DNA from: Sphaerochaeta halotolerans
GTDB lineage: Bacteria > Spirochaetota > Spirochaetia > Sphaerochaetales > Sphaerochaetaceae
Direction of reading: 5' to 3'
Assembly: GCF_003429665.1 (NCBI RefSeq)
Contig: NZ_QUWK01000006.1
Location: 1 to 64,000, forward strand
Length of the DNA stretch: 64,000 nt
Part shown: one piece after another, positions 52,548 to 60,713 of the stretch
Position numbering within the stretch: the stretch's first letter is position 1
Layout: each line of letters begins with the position of its first letter
The notes under the pieces: generated by a model
What the model saw: the letters and a program-made list of their open reading frames with translations, nothing else
The model's database searches: none
Told to the model about the DNA's origin: nothing
Made by a program: the position numbers and the translations under genes

Positions 52548-53724
52548 ATTGTTTCAGACTGAGCTCACTGTCAGTGAACTGACAAGCTTGATCAAAAGGA
52601 CTCTAGAAGAAGGGTTCTATGGGCTCAAGGTTACAGGAGAAATTTCCAACTTTCGCCCTTCCTCCACCGGTCACTGGTTTTTCACGCTCAAGGATACAAA
52701 TTCCCAGATCAGCGCTGTCATGTTCAAAGGGAGTACGTGGAAGGTCGATTTCACCCCCTGTGAAGGCGACAAGGTCACGGTAACCGGCAATCTCGATGTC
52801 TATGGGGCAAGAGGAACCTACCAAATCAAATGCGAGAGCATGGAGAAGGCAGGACAAGGAGAGATCCTTGCACTGCTGGAAGCACGCAAGCAGCGCTATG
52901 CTAGCAAGGGCTACTTTGATGCGTCATTGAAGAAGCCCATCCCCCGCCAACCTCAACGGGTGGGCGTGGTAACCAGTGCAACCGGTGCTGCTTTGCAGGA
53001 CATCCTCAACGTACTGAATCGTCGCGCCCCTTCCTTGGATGTATTGGTGCTTCCTGCAGTGGTACAGGGAGAAAGCAGTGCCATTTCCATCGCAAACCGC
53101 ATTATGCAGGCAAACAGCCTGTTGCTCTGCGATGTCCTGATCGTTGGACGGGGCGGTGGTTCCTTGGAGGATTTGCTACCCTTCAGCGAGGAAGTAGTCC
53201 TGGAAGCGATGCACCAATCAGAAATACCCATCATCAGCGCAGTAGGGCATGAGATAGACTGGGCACTCTCTGACTATGTTGCAGATTTGAGAGCACCCAC
53301 CCCTTCTGCTGCAGCAGAACTGGTGAGCCAAGGGTATCTCGACCTGAGGCAGAATCTGAAAACTCTCAAGGCAGAACTTAAAAAGGCCATGGAGTATCGT
53401 CTTACCCTGGCCACCCACCAATTGGGCAAGCTTGAAGCAAGACAGATTCACACGATTATCGACAACCGGGAGTACCTTTTGGCAAATGCAAGCCAGAATC
53501 TCATCAATGCCGGCCAGCAAAAAATAAGGGAATTCCAAGCAAGATATCAATCAGCGGTAAGAGAGTTGCAAGCCCTTTCCCCCCTTGCTATACTAGCCCG
53601 GGGCTATGCTACCGTCCAGAGTGAGAGTGGGACGCTCATCAAAAGCAAGGATCAGGCAACCATTGGGGAAGTCGTACGTCTGACATTCATTGATGGTCAG
53701 CGAATCGCCAAGATAAAGGAGTAA
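52540..53724 (+). CDS. xseA: Exodeoxyribonuclease VII large subunit
   Basis: A 394-residue nuclease subunit. The N-terminal OB-fold holds YGLKVTGEISNFRPSSTGHWFFTLKD; the catalytic region contains RVGVVTSATGAALQDIL, IVGRGGGSLEDLLPFSEE and PIISAVGHEIDWALSDYVADLRAPTPSAAA; a coiled coil follows and the end has ARGYATVQSESG. Works with XseB on single-stranded DNA. Slightly short relative to E. coli XseA, with the coiled-coil arm reduced. Confidence 0.96.
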   Translation: MHELFQTELTVSELTSLIKRTLEEGFYGLKVTGEISNFRPSSTGHWFFTLKDTNSQISAVMFKGSTWKVDFTPCEGDKVTVTGNLDVYGARGTYQIKCESMEKAGQGEILALLEARKQRYASKGYFDASLKKPIPRQPQRVGVVTSATGAALQDILNVLNRRAPSLDVLVLPAVVQGESSAISIANRIMQANSLLLCDVLIVGRGGGSLEDLLPFSEEVVLEAMHQSEIPIISAVGHEIDWALSDYVADLRAPTPSAAAELVSQGYLDLRQNLKTLKAELKKAMEYRLTLATHQLGKLEARQIHTIIDNREYLLANASQNLINAGQQKIREFQARYQSAVRELQALSPLAILARGYATVQSESGTLIKSKDQATIGEVVRLTFIDGQRIAKIKE

Positions 53725-53726
53725 CC

Positions 53727-53936
53727 ATGAGTTTTGAATCGGATGTATCCAGAATCGAGGAGATAGCTCAGAAACTCAATAAGCCAGAGACATCTCTTGA
53801 AGAGAGTCTTTCCTTGTTCGAGGAAGGTATGCGCTTATCCAAAGCCTTGGAGAAAACGCTCACTGAGGCAAAACGCAAAGTAGAGGTTATTCTCTCAGAG
53901 GACCTCACGGAAGCAGAGACTACAGTACTTGAATAA
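53727..53936 (+). CDS. xseB: Exodeoxyribonuclease VII small subunit
   Basis: A 69-residue helical protein, SFESDVSRIEEIAQKLNKPE then TSLEESLSLFEEGMRLSKALEK, the full XseB pattern. It begins 2 nt after the xseA stop. Confidence 0.95.
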   Translation: MSFESDVSRIEEIAQKLNKPETSLEESLSLFEEGMRLSKALEKTLTEAKRKVEVILSEDLTEAETTVLE

Positions 53937-53948
53937 AGGTAGACATCC

Positions 53949-54821
53949 ATGGCGAGCAAACAGAAAAAAATCATTTTCCTCATCCAGTGTGAGGATCGTA
54001 AGGGCATACTGAGCGCAACATCAACCTGGTTCTACCAGCGTTCTTATAACATTCTTCACTGCCAACAGCATACAGACAACATTGAAGGCCGGTATTTCAT
54101 GCGTATCGAACTTGATATGGCAGACCTGAAAACAACAAGAAAGGAGCTTGAGGAAGATTTTGCAGTCTTCGCAAAAGAGTACAACCTCTCTTGGGAGTGT
54201 CATTACAGCGACTATCGATCCAGAATGGCCATTCTGGTAAGCAAGACCAGTCACTGCCTCTATGACCTTATCGCAAGAAAGGATGAAGGTGATCTTCAGT
54301 GTGACATTCCCTTGATCATCAGCAACCACCCAGACCTTGAAATCATTGCAAACCAGTTCAGAATTCCTTTCTATTATCTTCCGGTCACTCCAGAGACCAA
54401 AGCAGAACAGGAATTGAAGGTACGTACCCTGCTCAAGCGTTTTGATATAGATGTAGTGGTGCTTGCGCGGTACATGCAGATTCTTTCTTCGGAATTCATT
54501 GAAGAGTGGCAAGGAAAGATCATCAACATCCATCATGGGTTCCTTCCCGCCTTCCAGGGTGCAAATCCCTATCGGAGAGCCTACGAACGTGGGGTAAAGA
54601 TGATTGGTGCAACGGCACACTATGCAAGCAAAGACCTGGACCAGGGACCGATCATCGAACAGGATGTTGTCAGGGTAAACCATGAGCTAGGGCCATCAGG
54701 CCTGAGGGATGTGGGCAAGGATGTAGAGAGAAGAGTCCTCGCAAAAGGGGTGCAAGCACATCTGGAAAGCCGGATAATCATCTTTAAGAACCGCACCATT
54801 GTCTTTGGCTCCGAACAGTAA
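53949..54821 (+). CDS. purU: Formyltetrahydrofolate deformylase
   Basis: A 290-residue enzyme that hydrolyses 10-formyl-THF to formate and THF. An N-terminal ACT domain (IIFLIQCEDRKGILSATSTW, about residues 8-85) precedes the formyltransferase-like domain with LARYMQILSSEF, the catalytic NIHHGFLPAFQGANPYRRAYERG and TAHYASKDLDQGPIIEQD (Asn-His-Asp triad). It lies 12 nt after xseB. Confidence 0.96.
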   Translation: MASKQKKIIFLIQCEDRKGILSATSTWFYQRSYNILHCQQHTDNIEGRYFMRIELDMADLKTTRKELEEDFAVFAKEYNLSWECHYSDYRSRMAILVSKTSHCLYDLIARKDEGDLQCDIPLIISNHPDLEIIANQFRIPFYYLPVTPETKAEQELKVRTLLKRFDIDVVVLARYMQILSSEFIEEWQGKIINIHHGFLPAFQGANPYRRAYERGVKMIGATAHYASKDLDQGPIIEQDVVRVNHELGPSGLRDVGKDVERRVLAKGVQAHLESRIIIFKNRTIVFGSEQ

Positions 54822-54844
54822 GAGATACGTTGGGCCATGAATGA

Positions 54845-54876
54845 GAAGAAACGCACCGTTTTAGGTGCGTTTCTTC
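54845..54876. terminator. Bidirectional terminator between purU and amt
   Basis: GAAGAAACGCACC pairs with GGTGCGTTTCTTC around a 6-nt loop. A-rich and T-rich arms serve both convergent genes. Confidence 0.8.
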
Positions 54877-54894
54877 TTGTAATATGAACAGAGC

Positions 54895-56568
54895 CTATTC
54901 AGGGACAACTTCATCCTGTAGTGCATCGTACCCTTCCTCTCCGGTACGGACCTTGATGACATTGTCCACTGTATACACAAATATCTTGCCGTCTCCGACA
55001 TGCCCGGTATACAGGGCCTTTTTTGCCGTTTCTATCACAGTACGTACCGGCACTTTGCTAACCACCGTCTCAACCTGCATCTTGGGAAGCAATGTAGGAG
55101 ATACCGGTACTCCGCGATAGTATTCCTTCTGGCCTTTCTGCATTCCGCAACCCATTACCTGGGTCAGCGTCATCCCCATGACCCCGATATCATTCAATGC
55201 CTGTTTGAGCGCATTGAACTTGCTCTGGCGACTGACAATAACCACCTTATACATCTCTGCTTCCCGTGAAGGAGTTGAAGCAGATGGTACCTTATGTACC
55301 ACCGGTATCGCCTCATCGATAGATGCAGTTGTCTTGAATCCAGCTACAAATGGCATAAAGTCAGCATAACTGGAGGCAAGGCCGTGTTCCTCCAGATCCA
55401 ACCCAGCGATTTCCTCTTCCCTGCTTACACGAAGTCCTACCGTTTTCTTGAGAAGGAGGAAGACTAGTCCCATAGTAATGGAGACCCAAAGCATTACAGA
55501 GAGAACACCAATGCTCTGTATGCCTAGGAGGCGGGGACCACCGCCGTAGAAGAGTCCACCATCGAGGGCGAACAAACCCGTGAGGATGGTACCCAAAACA
55601 CCACAGACCCCATGTACAGAGATGGCTCCTACAGGGTCATCGATATGTGCTACTTTTTCAAAGAATTCTACAGAGAATACAACAACAACTCCGCTGATTA
55701 TTCCAATGATGGCGGCCCCCGTCGGAGAAACTGCATCACATCCTGCTGTGATGGCGACCAAACCAGCAAGGGCACCATTAAGTGTCATGGAAACGTCGGG
55801 TTTCTTGTACCTTAGCCAAGTCAAGACCATGGTGGCAGTCGCTGCAAAGGCTGCAGCAAGGTTCGTGGTGACCATGATGGTTGCAGTGGATACAATGGCA
55901 TCATCACCGGTGAGCGAGAGGGAGGATCCACCATTGAAACCGAACCAACAGAACCAAAGGATGAATACCCCGAGTGCACCGAGGGTCAAACTATGCCCTG
56001 GGATTGCCTTGGCTCCACCATTCTCATCGTACTTGTCAATTCTCGCCCCGAGGATCTTTGCACCCCAAAAGGCTGCGACTCCTCCCACCATATGCACAGC
56101 CGTTGAACCTGCGAAATCGTGGAATCCCAATGTTGAGAGCCACCCTCCTCCCCAGATCCAATGACCACTGATTGGATAAATTACGGCACTGATCACAATG
56201 GAATACAGGCAATAGGAGGAAAACTTGGTTCTCTCTGCCATTGCACCACTGACAATGGTAGCTGCAGTAGCACAGAACACAGTCTGGAAGATCAGAAATG
56301 CTGCGGTGGGAATGTTCGAGTCATAGGAACCACGGACAAACAGATCAAGGGAGCCGATGAAGGGATTGCTTCCCCCAAACATCAGTGAGAATCCCAGGAC
56401 CCAAAACACTGCACTTCCGAGACTGAAGTCCATCAGGTTCTTCATGATGATATTCCCTGCATTCTTTGCCCTGGTAAACCCGGTTTCAACCATGGCAAAC
56501 CCGGCTTGCATGAAAAACACCAGAATAGAGCCCAACAACACCCACAGGGTGTCTACCGATACAAACAT
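54895..56568 (-). CDS. amt: Ammonium transporter fused to a PII signalling domain
   Basis: A 557-residue fusion. Residues 1 to about 400 form an eleven-helix Amt channel with the twin-His pore: one in HDFAGSTAVHMVGG, the other in ISVHGVCGVLG. A linker of about 45 residues leads to a PII (GlnB/GlnK) domain from about 445: MYKVVIVSRQSKFNALKQAL, the T-loop GMQKGQKEYYRGVPVSPTLLP and GDGKIFVYTVDNVIKVRTGE. In most bacteria GlnK is a separate trimer that plugs Amt under nitrogen sufficiency; here each transporter subunit carries its own. The T-loop keeps a YY where the uridylylated tyrosine normally sits. AGGGGG precedes the ATG. Confidence 0.95.
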   Translation of the reverse strand: MFVSVDTLWVLLGSILVFFMQAGFAMVETGFTRAKNAGNIIMKNLMDFSLGSAVFWVLGFSLMFGGSNPFIGSLDLFVRGSYDSNIPTAAFLIFQTVFCATAATIVSGAMAERTKFSSYCLYSIVISAVIYPISGHWIWGGGWLSTLGFHDFAGSTAVHMVGGVAAFWGAKILGARIDKYDENGGAKAIPGHSLTLGALGVFILWFCWFGFNGGSSLSLTGDDAIVSTATIMVTTNLAAAFAATATMVLTWLRYKKPDVSMTLNGALAGLVAITAGCDAVSPTGAAIIGIISGVVVVFSVEFFEKVAHIDDPVGAISVHGVCGVLGTILTGLFALDGGLFYGGGPRLLGIQSIGVLSVMLWVSITMGLVFLLLKKTVGLRVSREEEIAGLDLEEHGLASSYADFMPFVAGFKTTASIDEAIPVVHKVPSASTPSREAEMYKVVIVSRQSKFNALKQALNDIGVMGMTLTQVMGCGMQKGQKEYYRGVPVSPTLLPKMQVETVVSKVPVRTVIETAKKALYTGHVGDGKIFVYTVDNVIKVRTGEEGYDALQDEVVPE

Positions 56569-56591
56569 ACGCTACCCCCTAAAAATGCCGA

Positions 56592-56625
56592 AAGGGTGCA
56601 CGATGGTAATCCACCGTACACCCTT
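56592..56625 (-). promoter_or_regulatory. Leader hairpin 2 of amt
   Basis: On the minus strand AAGGGTGTACGGTGG pairs with CCATCGTGCACCCTT (15 bp with two G-U pairs, loop ATTA), followed by TCGGCATTTTT and then the ribosome site. It could be an attenuator or a folding element of the amt leader. Confidence 0.6.
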
Positions 56626-56657
56626 GTACGACTGCCCAACGGACAGCAAAACGAAGA

Positions 56658-56689
56658 AAGGGCGATGCGGATTATTCCACATCGCCCTT
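56658..56689 (-). promoter_or_regulatory. Leader hairpin 1 of amt / possible aminopeptidase terminator
   Basis: AAGGGCGATG and CATCGCCCTT form a perfect 10-bp stem around a 12-nt loop, followed on the minus strand by TCTTCGTTTTG. It lies downstream of the promoter at 56701-56730, so it is within the amt leader, and also downstream of the aminopeptidase stop, which it might terminate. Confidence 0.6.
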
Positions 56690-56700
56690 GACGTTTCCTC

Positions 56701-56730
56701 TTTATAGCGAATTATCGTCTGGTCTGTCAA
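56701..56730 (-). promoter_or_regulatory. Promoter of amt
   Basis: Minus strand TTGACA (56725-56730), 18-bp spacer, TATAAA (56701-56706). Transcription would begin near 56694, giving an amt leader of about 125 nt that holds both hairpins. No sigma-54 -24/-12 pattern was seen. Confidence 0.65.
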
Positions 56731-56736
56731 GCATTC

Positions 56737-57846
56737 CTAGAGGGAAAGATTCAGGCAGGTCAACTTGGGGTGGACGAAAACCCCATCCTTCCTGATTAGC
56801 TCTCCATCGAAGTACATCTCTCCCCCGCCATACTCACTTCTCTGGATTTGCACCAAATCCCAGTGGACCGCTGACTTGTTCCCGTTGTCACAATCTTCAT
56901 AGGCATTACCCGGGGTAAAATGAATCGAACCATAGATTTTTTCATCGAACAGGATGTTATCCATTGGGTTCATGATACCGGGATTGCAGCCAAGCGCGAA
57001 TTCCCCGATGTACCGGGCCCCCTCATCGATATCGAGGATTTCATTGATCAGGGCATCATCGTCGCTATGGGCTTCCACAATCTTTCCATCCTTGAAGGTG
57101 AATCTCACATCCTTGAACTGGTGCCCATGATAGGTACTTGCGGTATTGTAGGTGATTGTCCCATTCACTGAATCCTTGATCGGGCAGGAATAGATTTCTC
57201 CATCTGGGATGTTCATCTCCCCAGCACAAGGAATCCATCCCATACCTTTTACCGAAAATTTCAAGTCGGTTCCTGGTGCTTTGATATGGACTTGATCAAC
57301 GGTATCAAGGAAGCTCTTCGCTTCTGCCATCGCCTTGGCCATCGCCTCATAATCAACCTCGGTACAGACCTTGTAGAAGAACTCCTCGAACTCCCTCGTT
57401 CCCATACCACCCTGCATCGCCATAATCTCTGTGGGATAGCGAAGTACTACCCACTTGGTATAGGGAAGACGGGTCTTCATATGCACTGGAATATTGTAGT
57501 AGGTACTGGCCAGGTTGGTCTGGGCAGGTATGGTTGCAAGCTCACGGACATTTGCGATACCCCTGATGCCGATAAAAGCATCCATCTGCTTCATCCTGTA
57601 GGTATCAACATCGGCCCAAGCCTGTAAGGATTCCTTGCTCGCATGTTCCACCATCGCCCGTTCTATTCTCTGGTTCCAGAGATTGACTACAGGATAACCA
57701 CCTGCATCATAGACAGCTTTGATCAATGCCTCAGTCATACTGGTGGGAACATCCACTGCATTGATCAAGCAAGATTCCCCCTTCTGTAGTTTGACTGAAT
57801 ACTCCACCAGAAGCTTTGCCAGCTTCTCTTCTCTAGGATCTGCCAT
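56737..57846 (-). CDS. M29-family aminopeptidase
   Basis: A 369-residue metallo-aminopeptidase of the AmpS/PepS family. Signature parts are KLAKLLVEYSVKLQKGESCLI at the start, GWIPCAGEMNIPDGEIYSCP (metal Glu), TYHGHQFKDVRFTFKDGKIV, ARYIGEFALGCNPGI and SAVHWDLVQIQRS toward the end. The ATG at 57846 has AAGGAGT 8 nt before it and replaces an upstream ATG at 57864. It lies 20 nt after the pseudouridine synthase gene. Confidence 0.93.
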   Translation of the reverse strand: MADPREEKLAKLLVEYSVKLQKGESCLINAVDVPTSMTEALIKAVYDAGGYPVVNLWNQRIERAMVEHASKESLQAWADVDTYRMKQMDAFIGIRGIANVRELATIPAQTNLASTYYNIPVHMKTRLPYTKWVVLRYPTEIMAMQGGMGTREFEEFFYKVCTEVDYEAMAKAMAEAKSFLDTVDQVHIKAPGTDLKFSVKGMGWIPCAGEMNIPDGEIYSCPIKDSVNGTITYNTASTYHGHQFKDVRFTFKDGKIVEAHSDDDALINEILDIDEGARYIGEFALGCNPGIMNPMDNILFDEKIYGSIHFTPGNAYEDCDNGNKSAVHWDLVQIQRSEYGGGEMYFDGELIRKDGVFVHPKLTCLNLSL

Positions 57847-57866
57847 TATAGTTGACTCCTTCAAAA

Positions 57867-58598
57867 TTAAATTCTAATTTCCATCGGATTGGTCGTGACA
57901 GGATGGGGAAATTCCACTGCCACAGCATTGAGTGCCAGATTTTCTGCCTCTATCCCTTCGTACATGATATCCCCATCGATTGGCCACCCACTCCAAGCAA
58001 GATGGGTCCTGACCTGATGGCGGAATCCAGAGCTCAAGCGACATGTAAACTGATGGGACTCCCCAACTTCCCCGCTGTACCATACTTTTGTGAGATACCA
58101 TGTACCGGTTGTCTTGTCGAGCAGATGCCGCGGGCTATCAGCGAGCACCGGCCGGACCTCCTTTCGATGGTCTCCATACCGCCTGAACAGGCTACCGATG
58201 GAGACTTCCTTGCCTTTGCAGAAAAAGGGATCTTCATAAGGGTAAGGGGGAAAACCAGGAAGTAATGTGGGTTTATACGATTGAGAAAGAGCTTGGTACT
58301 CTTTTATGAAAAGATCTGCCTTCTGTATAGCCTGCAAGGAAGCATATGCTTCTTTTGTTCGTGCAATAACCACCAAGCCACTGGTCGCAGTATCCAAGCG
58401 GTGCACTACTCCACCTTCCCAAGTATTTGCTCCCTGGACATCCAGCACCTCAGGGAAAGCGCGGGCAACCAATCCAAGCAATGTTAGCTTGTCCTGGGAA
58501 TCGGTCTTCAACGGTACGGTTGGCAAGTTTGCCTGTTTGTTCACCACCAGGATATCATGGTCCTCATAGACAAGTTCCAATTGCATAGTATCATTCAT
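57867..58598 (-). CDS. RluA-family pseudouridine synthase
   Basis: A 243-residue RNA pseudouridine synthase with the catalytic HRLDTATSGLVV motif, the early LELVYEDHDILVVNKQANLP strand and the end FRHQVRTHLAWSGWPIDGD. No S4 domain is present, so it is like the short RluA/RluC-core or YlyB-relatives; the RNA target is not evident. The central part (residues 115-165) differs from common relatives. AAGGGG lies very near the ATG at 58598, and an ATG at 58586 is an alternative start. Confidence 0.9.
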   Translation of the reverse strand: MNDTMQLELVYEDHDILVVNKQANLPTVPLKTDSQDKLTLLGLVARAFPEVLDVQGANTWEGGVVHRLDTATSGLVVIARTKEAYASLQAIQKADLFIKEYQALSQSYKPTLLPGFPPYPYEDPFFCKGKEVSIGSLFRRYGDHRKEVRPVLADSPRHLLDKTTGTWYLTKVWYSGEVGESHQFTCRLSSGFRHQVRTHLAWSGWPIDGDIMYEGIEAENLALNAVAVEFPHPVTTNPMEIRI

Positions 58599-58668
58599 AC
58601 CCCTTCAATATAGCAAATATTCAGAGGTTCGGCACCTGAAAAACCTAAAAGAGAGAAAACGAGTTGCT

Positions 58669-58696
58669 TTGCACCGGGGGAAAGCTGTTGTATACT
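58669..58696 (+). promoter_or_regulatory. Leaderless-type promoter of the CBS/HATPase gene
   Basis: TTGCAC (58669-58674), 16-bp spacer, TATACT (58691-58696), then 6 nt to the ATG at 58703 with no ribosome site. Confidence 0.6.
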
Positions 58697-58702
58697 CTGC
58701 CT

Positions 58703-59617
58703 ATGCAAGAGATACCAATAAATACCTATAACTCGCCCAATGTCATCCTGGAACTGATTTACAAACTGAAAATCAAGGATGTCATGACGACAAATCTGGT
58801 TACCGCTACCAAGGAGACACCACTACGGGAAATACAGTATATTATGCGGGAAAGGCAGGTCACAGGACTACCGATCGTACTAGGCAAGCGTCTTATCGGG
58901 ATTGTTAGCATGGATGACATCATCCAAGCACTCGACAAGGGGTATATCAATGAGAAAGCCCAAGACCATATGACCCGTAACCTCATCGTCCTTGAGGATG
59001 ACATGCCGATCTCTTTTGCAATCAGCTACTTTGACCGTTTCAGTTATCATCGCTTCCCTGTCCTGAACAAACACAAAGAGCTGGTGGGAATGATCACCAG
59101 CAGAGATATTACCAGTACACTTTTGGTAGAGATCAACCGCGAAATCGAGGACCTTGAGAAAAGAACCCGCACCACCGGTCTCAGTGAGGAGATGAGCGGG
59201 GAGATTCACACCTATTCAATTCTCAAGCATGACTTTGAGAATGCAGGGTATGCCAGTACCGAGATCAAGAAACGTCTCAAGAGTGCAGGCATCGCTCCGC
59301 ATATCATCCGTCGAGCTGCCATCGCAAGTTATGAGCTTGAGATGAATTTGGTGGTACACTCTGATGGAGGTGAATTGATTGCAGAGTACTCTCCACAAAC
59401 TATCCAGATAACCGCTCGTGATAGTGGACCAGGCATTAGTGATGTGGAATTGGCAATGACAGCGGGATGGACTACCGCCAGTGAATGGATCCGGTCCCTC
59501 GGTTTTGGTGCCGGGATGGGACTGCCCAATGTAAAATCAGTAGCAGATGACTTCACCATAGAAAGCACACTCAATGGCACCACTGTTGTCTGTGTCATTG
59601 AATTGCACCCAAATTAG
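58703..59617 (+). CDS. CBS-pair protein with anti-sigma-like HATPase domain
   Basis: A 304-residue regulatory protein. Two CBS motifs (KDVMTTNLVTATKETPLREI and DHMTRNLIVLEDDMPISFAI) form an adenosine-ligand sensor over about residues 25-145. A short helical linker follows, then a GHKL ATPase resembling SpoIIAB/RsbW: N-box ELEMNLVVHSDGG, G1 ITARDSGPGI and G2 GFGAGMGLPNVKSVAD. It lacks a phospho-accepting His, so serine/threonine kinase or anti-sigma-type binding is more likely than a two-component role. It is followed by the DRTGG and PHP genes, a combination also known near [FeFe]-hydrogenase genes in anaerobes. Confidence 0.9.
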   Translation: MQEIPINTYNSPNVILELIYKLKIKDVMTTNLVTATKETPLREIQYIMRERQVTGLPIVLGKRLIGIVSMDDIIQALDKGYINEKAQDHMTRNLIVLEDDMPISFAISYFDRFSYHRFPVLNKHKELVGMITSRDITSTLLVEINREIEDLEKRTRTTGLSEEMSGEIHTYSILKHDFENAGYASTEIKKRLKSAGIAPHIIRRAAIASYELEMNLVVHSDGGELIAEYSPQTIQITARDSGPGISDVELAMTAGWTTASEWIRSLGFGAGMGLPNVKSVADDFTIESTLNGTTVVCVIELHPN

Positions 59618-59629
59618 GAGGAAAGATAC

Positions 59630-59980
59630 ATGCATGTACATGACCTTGCGGCCTTGGAAGGCTTCAAAGCAGAACATAAAGAGTTGAAGAACTGGGAAAT
59701 TAACGATGCCTACTGCGGGGACCTGCTCAGCGATGTAATGGGAAATGCTCCTTCTGAGAGTGTCCTTATCACCATTCAGGCCCACAAAAACACGGTAGCC
59801 GTCGCATCCTTGGCAGGAATCCGAGCCCTAGTGATTTGCAACAACCGAAGTGTTCCTTCCGATATGCTGGAAGCAGCAAAGGAAGAGGATATTTCCATCT
59901 TTACTACCAAGGATACCCAGTTTGAGGCAAGCTGCAAGATTGCAAAGGCTTTGGGGAGACTTGATGCTGGTACCGATTGA
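59630..59980 (+). CDS. DRTGG-domain protein
   Basis: A 116-residue stand-alone DRTGG-type domain: YCGDLLSDVMGNAPSESVLIT and QAHKNTVAVASLAGIRALVI match the family, whose literal DRTGG motif is absent here. Usually fused to CBS or phosphotransacetylase proteins. AGGAGGA precedes the ATG; the gene lies 12 nt after the CBS gene and overlaps the PHP gene by 17 nt, so the three are one operon. Confidence 0.85.
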   Translation: MHVHDLAALEGFKAEHKELKNWEINDAYCGDLLSDVMGNAPSESVLITIQAHKNTVAVASLAGIRALVICNNRSVPSDMLEAAKEEDISIFTTKDTQFEASCKIAKALGRLDAGTD

Positions 59981-60674
59981 CCTACACAACCATAGCTGTC
60001 TGTCCCCTTGTGGGGATGACGATTTCACCCCTTCCCTCCTTGCCGTCGAGGCGATGGAACAGGGTATCGAAATCCTTGCCTTGACTGACCACAACTGTGC
60101 CAGAAATCTTCCAGCCTTCGCTGAGGCATGTGAGCTTTGTTGTATTCTCCCCCTTTTTGGACTGGAAGTTACCACCAGTGAAGAGGTGCATGTGCTTACC
60201 CTCTTTCCGAAGTTGGAGGATGCTCTCGAGTTCGGGTCATTTGTGGAGTTTCTGCTGTCTCCGATTAAGAATGACAGGAGGTTGTTCGGCAGGCAATTGG
60301 TGGTAAATCTGGAAGGGGAGGTACAAGAGGAAGTGGAAACAATGCTTGCATTCGCCACCTCACTACCCTTCTCTGATGTCGTAGAGGAAGCCTTGAGTCG
60401 GGATGCCTTGGTCATCCCAGCCCACATCGACCGGTTCGCGAACAGCGCCTTGGCGAATCTGGGATTTCTTCCAGACCTACCTTACAGTGCCCTGGAAGCG
60501 ATACATCCACCAGTACATGCAGATACCCATGACCTGGTGGTGCTTACCGGCTCTGATGCACATACGCTCGAGCAGGTAGGAAGAAGAACCTGCTCTTTAG
60601 AGATGCATGACTGTTCCTATGAATCACTCAAGAATGCACTGGCCAAAAGAAACGAAGTTTCCTACCGTTCTTGA
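59964..60674 (+). CDS. PHP-family phosphoesterase
   Basis: A 236-residue PHP-domain protein with metal motifs IDLHNHSCLSPCGDDD, ILALTDHNCARN, GLEVTTSEEVHVL, PAHIDR and LTGSDAHTLEQVG. Family members hydrolyse phosphoester bonds, including those in nucleotides. The frame is open to 59850, but the ATG at 59964, with GGGGAG 5-6 nt upstream, places the first metal motif at the N-terminus. Substrate unknown; its genetic link to a CBS sensor suggests an adenine nucleotide signal. Confidence 0.87.
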   Translation: MLVPIDLHNHSCLSPCGDDDFTPSLLAVEAMEQGIEILALTDHNCARNLPAFAEACELCCILPLFGLEVTTSEEVHVLTLFPKLEDALEFGSFVEFLLSPIKNDRRLFGRQLVVNLEGEVQEEVETMLAFATSLPFSDVVEEALSRDALVIPAHIDRFANSALANLGFLPDLPYSALEAIHPPVHADTHDLVVLTGSDAHTLEQVGRRTCSLEMHDCSYESLKNALAKRNEVSYRS

Positions 60675-60713
60675 TGAAACGGAGTCTGTATCATTTGGCC
60701 AGTGAGTCCCTCT

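Noticed and set aside
56570-56736. Sigma-54 promoter for amt
   Set aside because: No GG-N10-GC pattern at -24/-12; a good TTGACA-18-TATAAA promoter is present instead.
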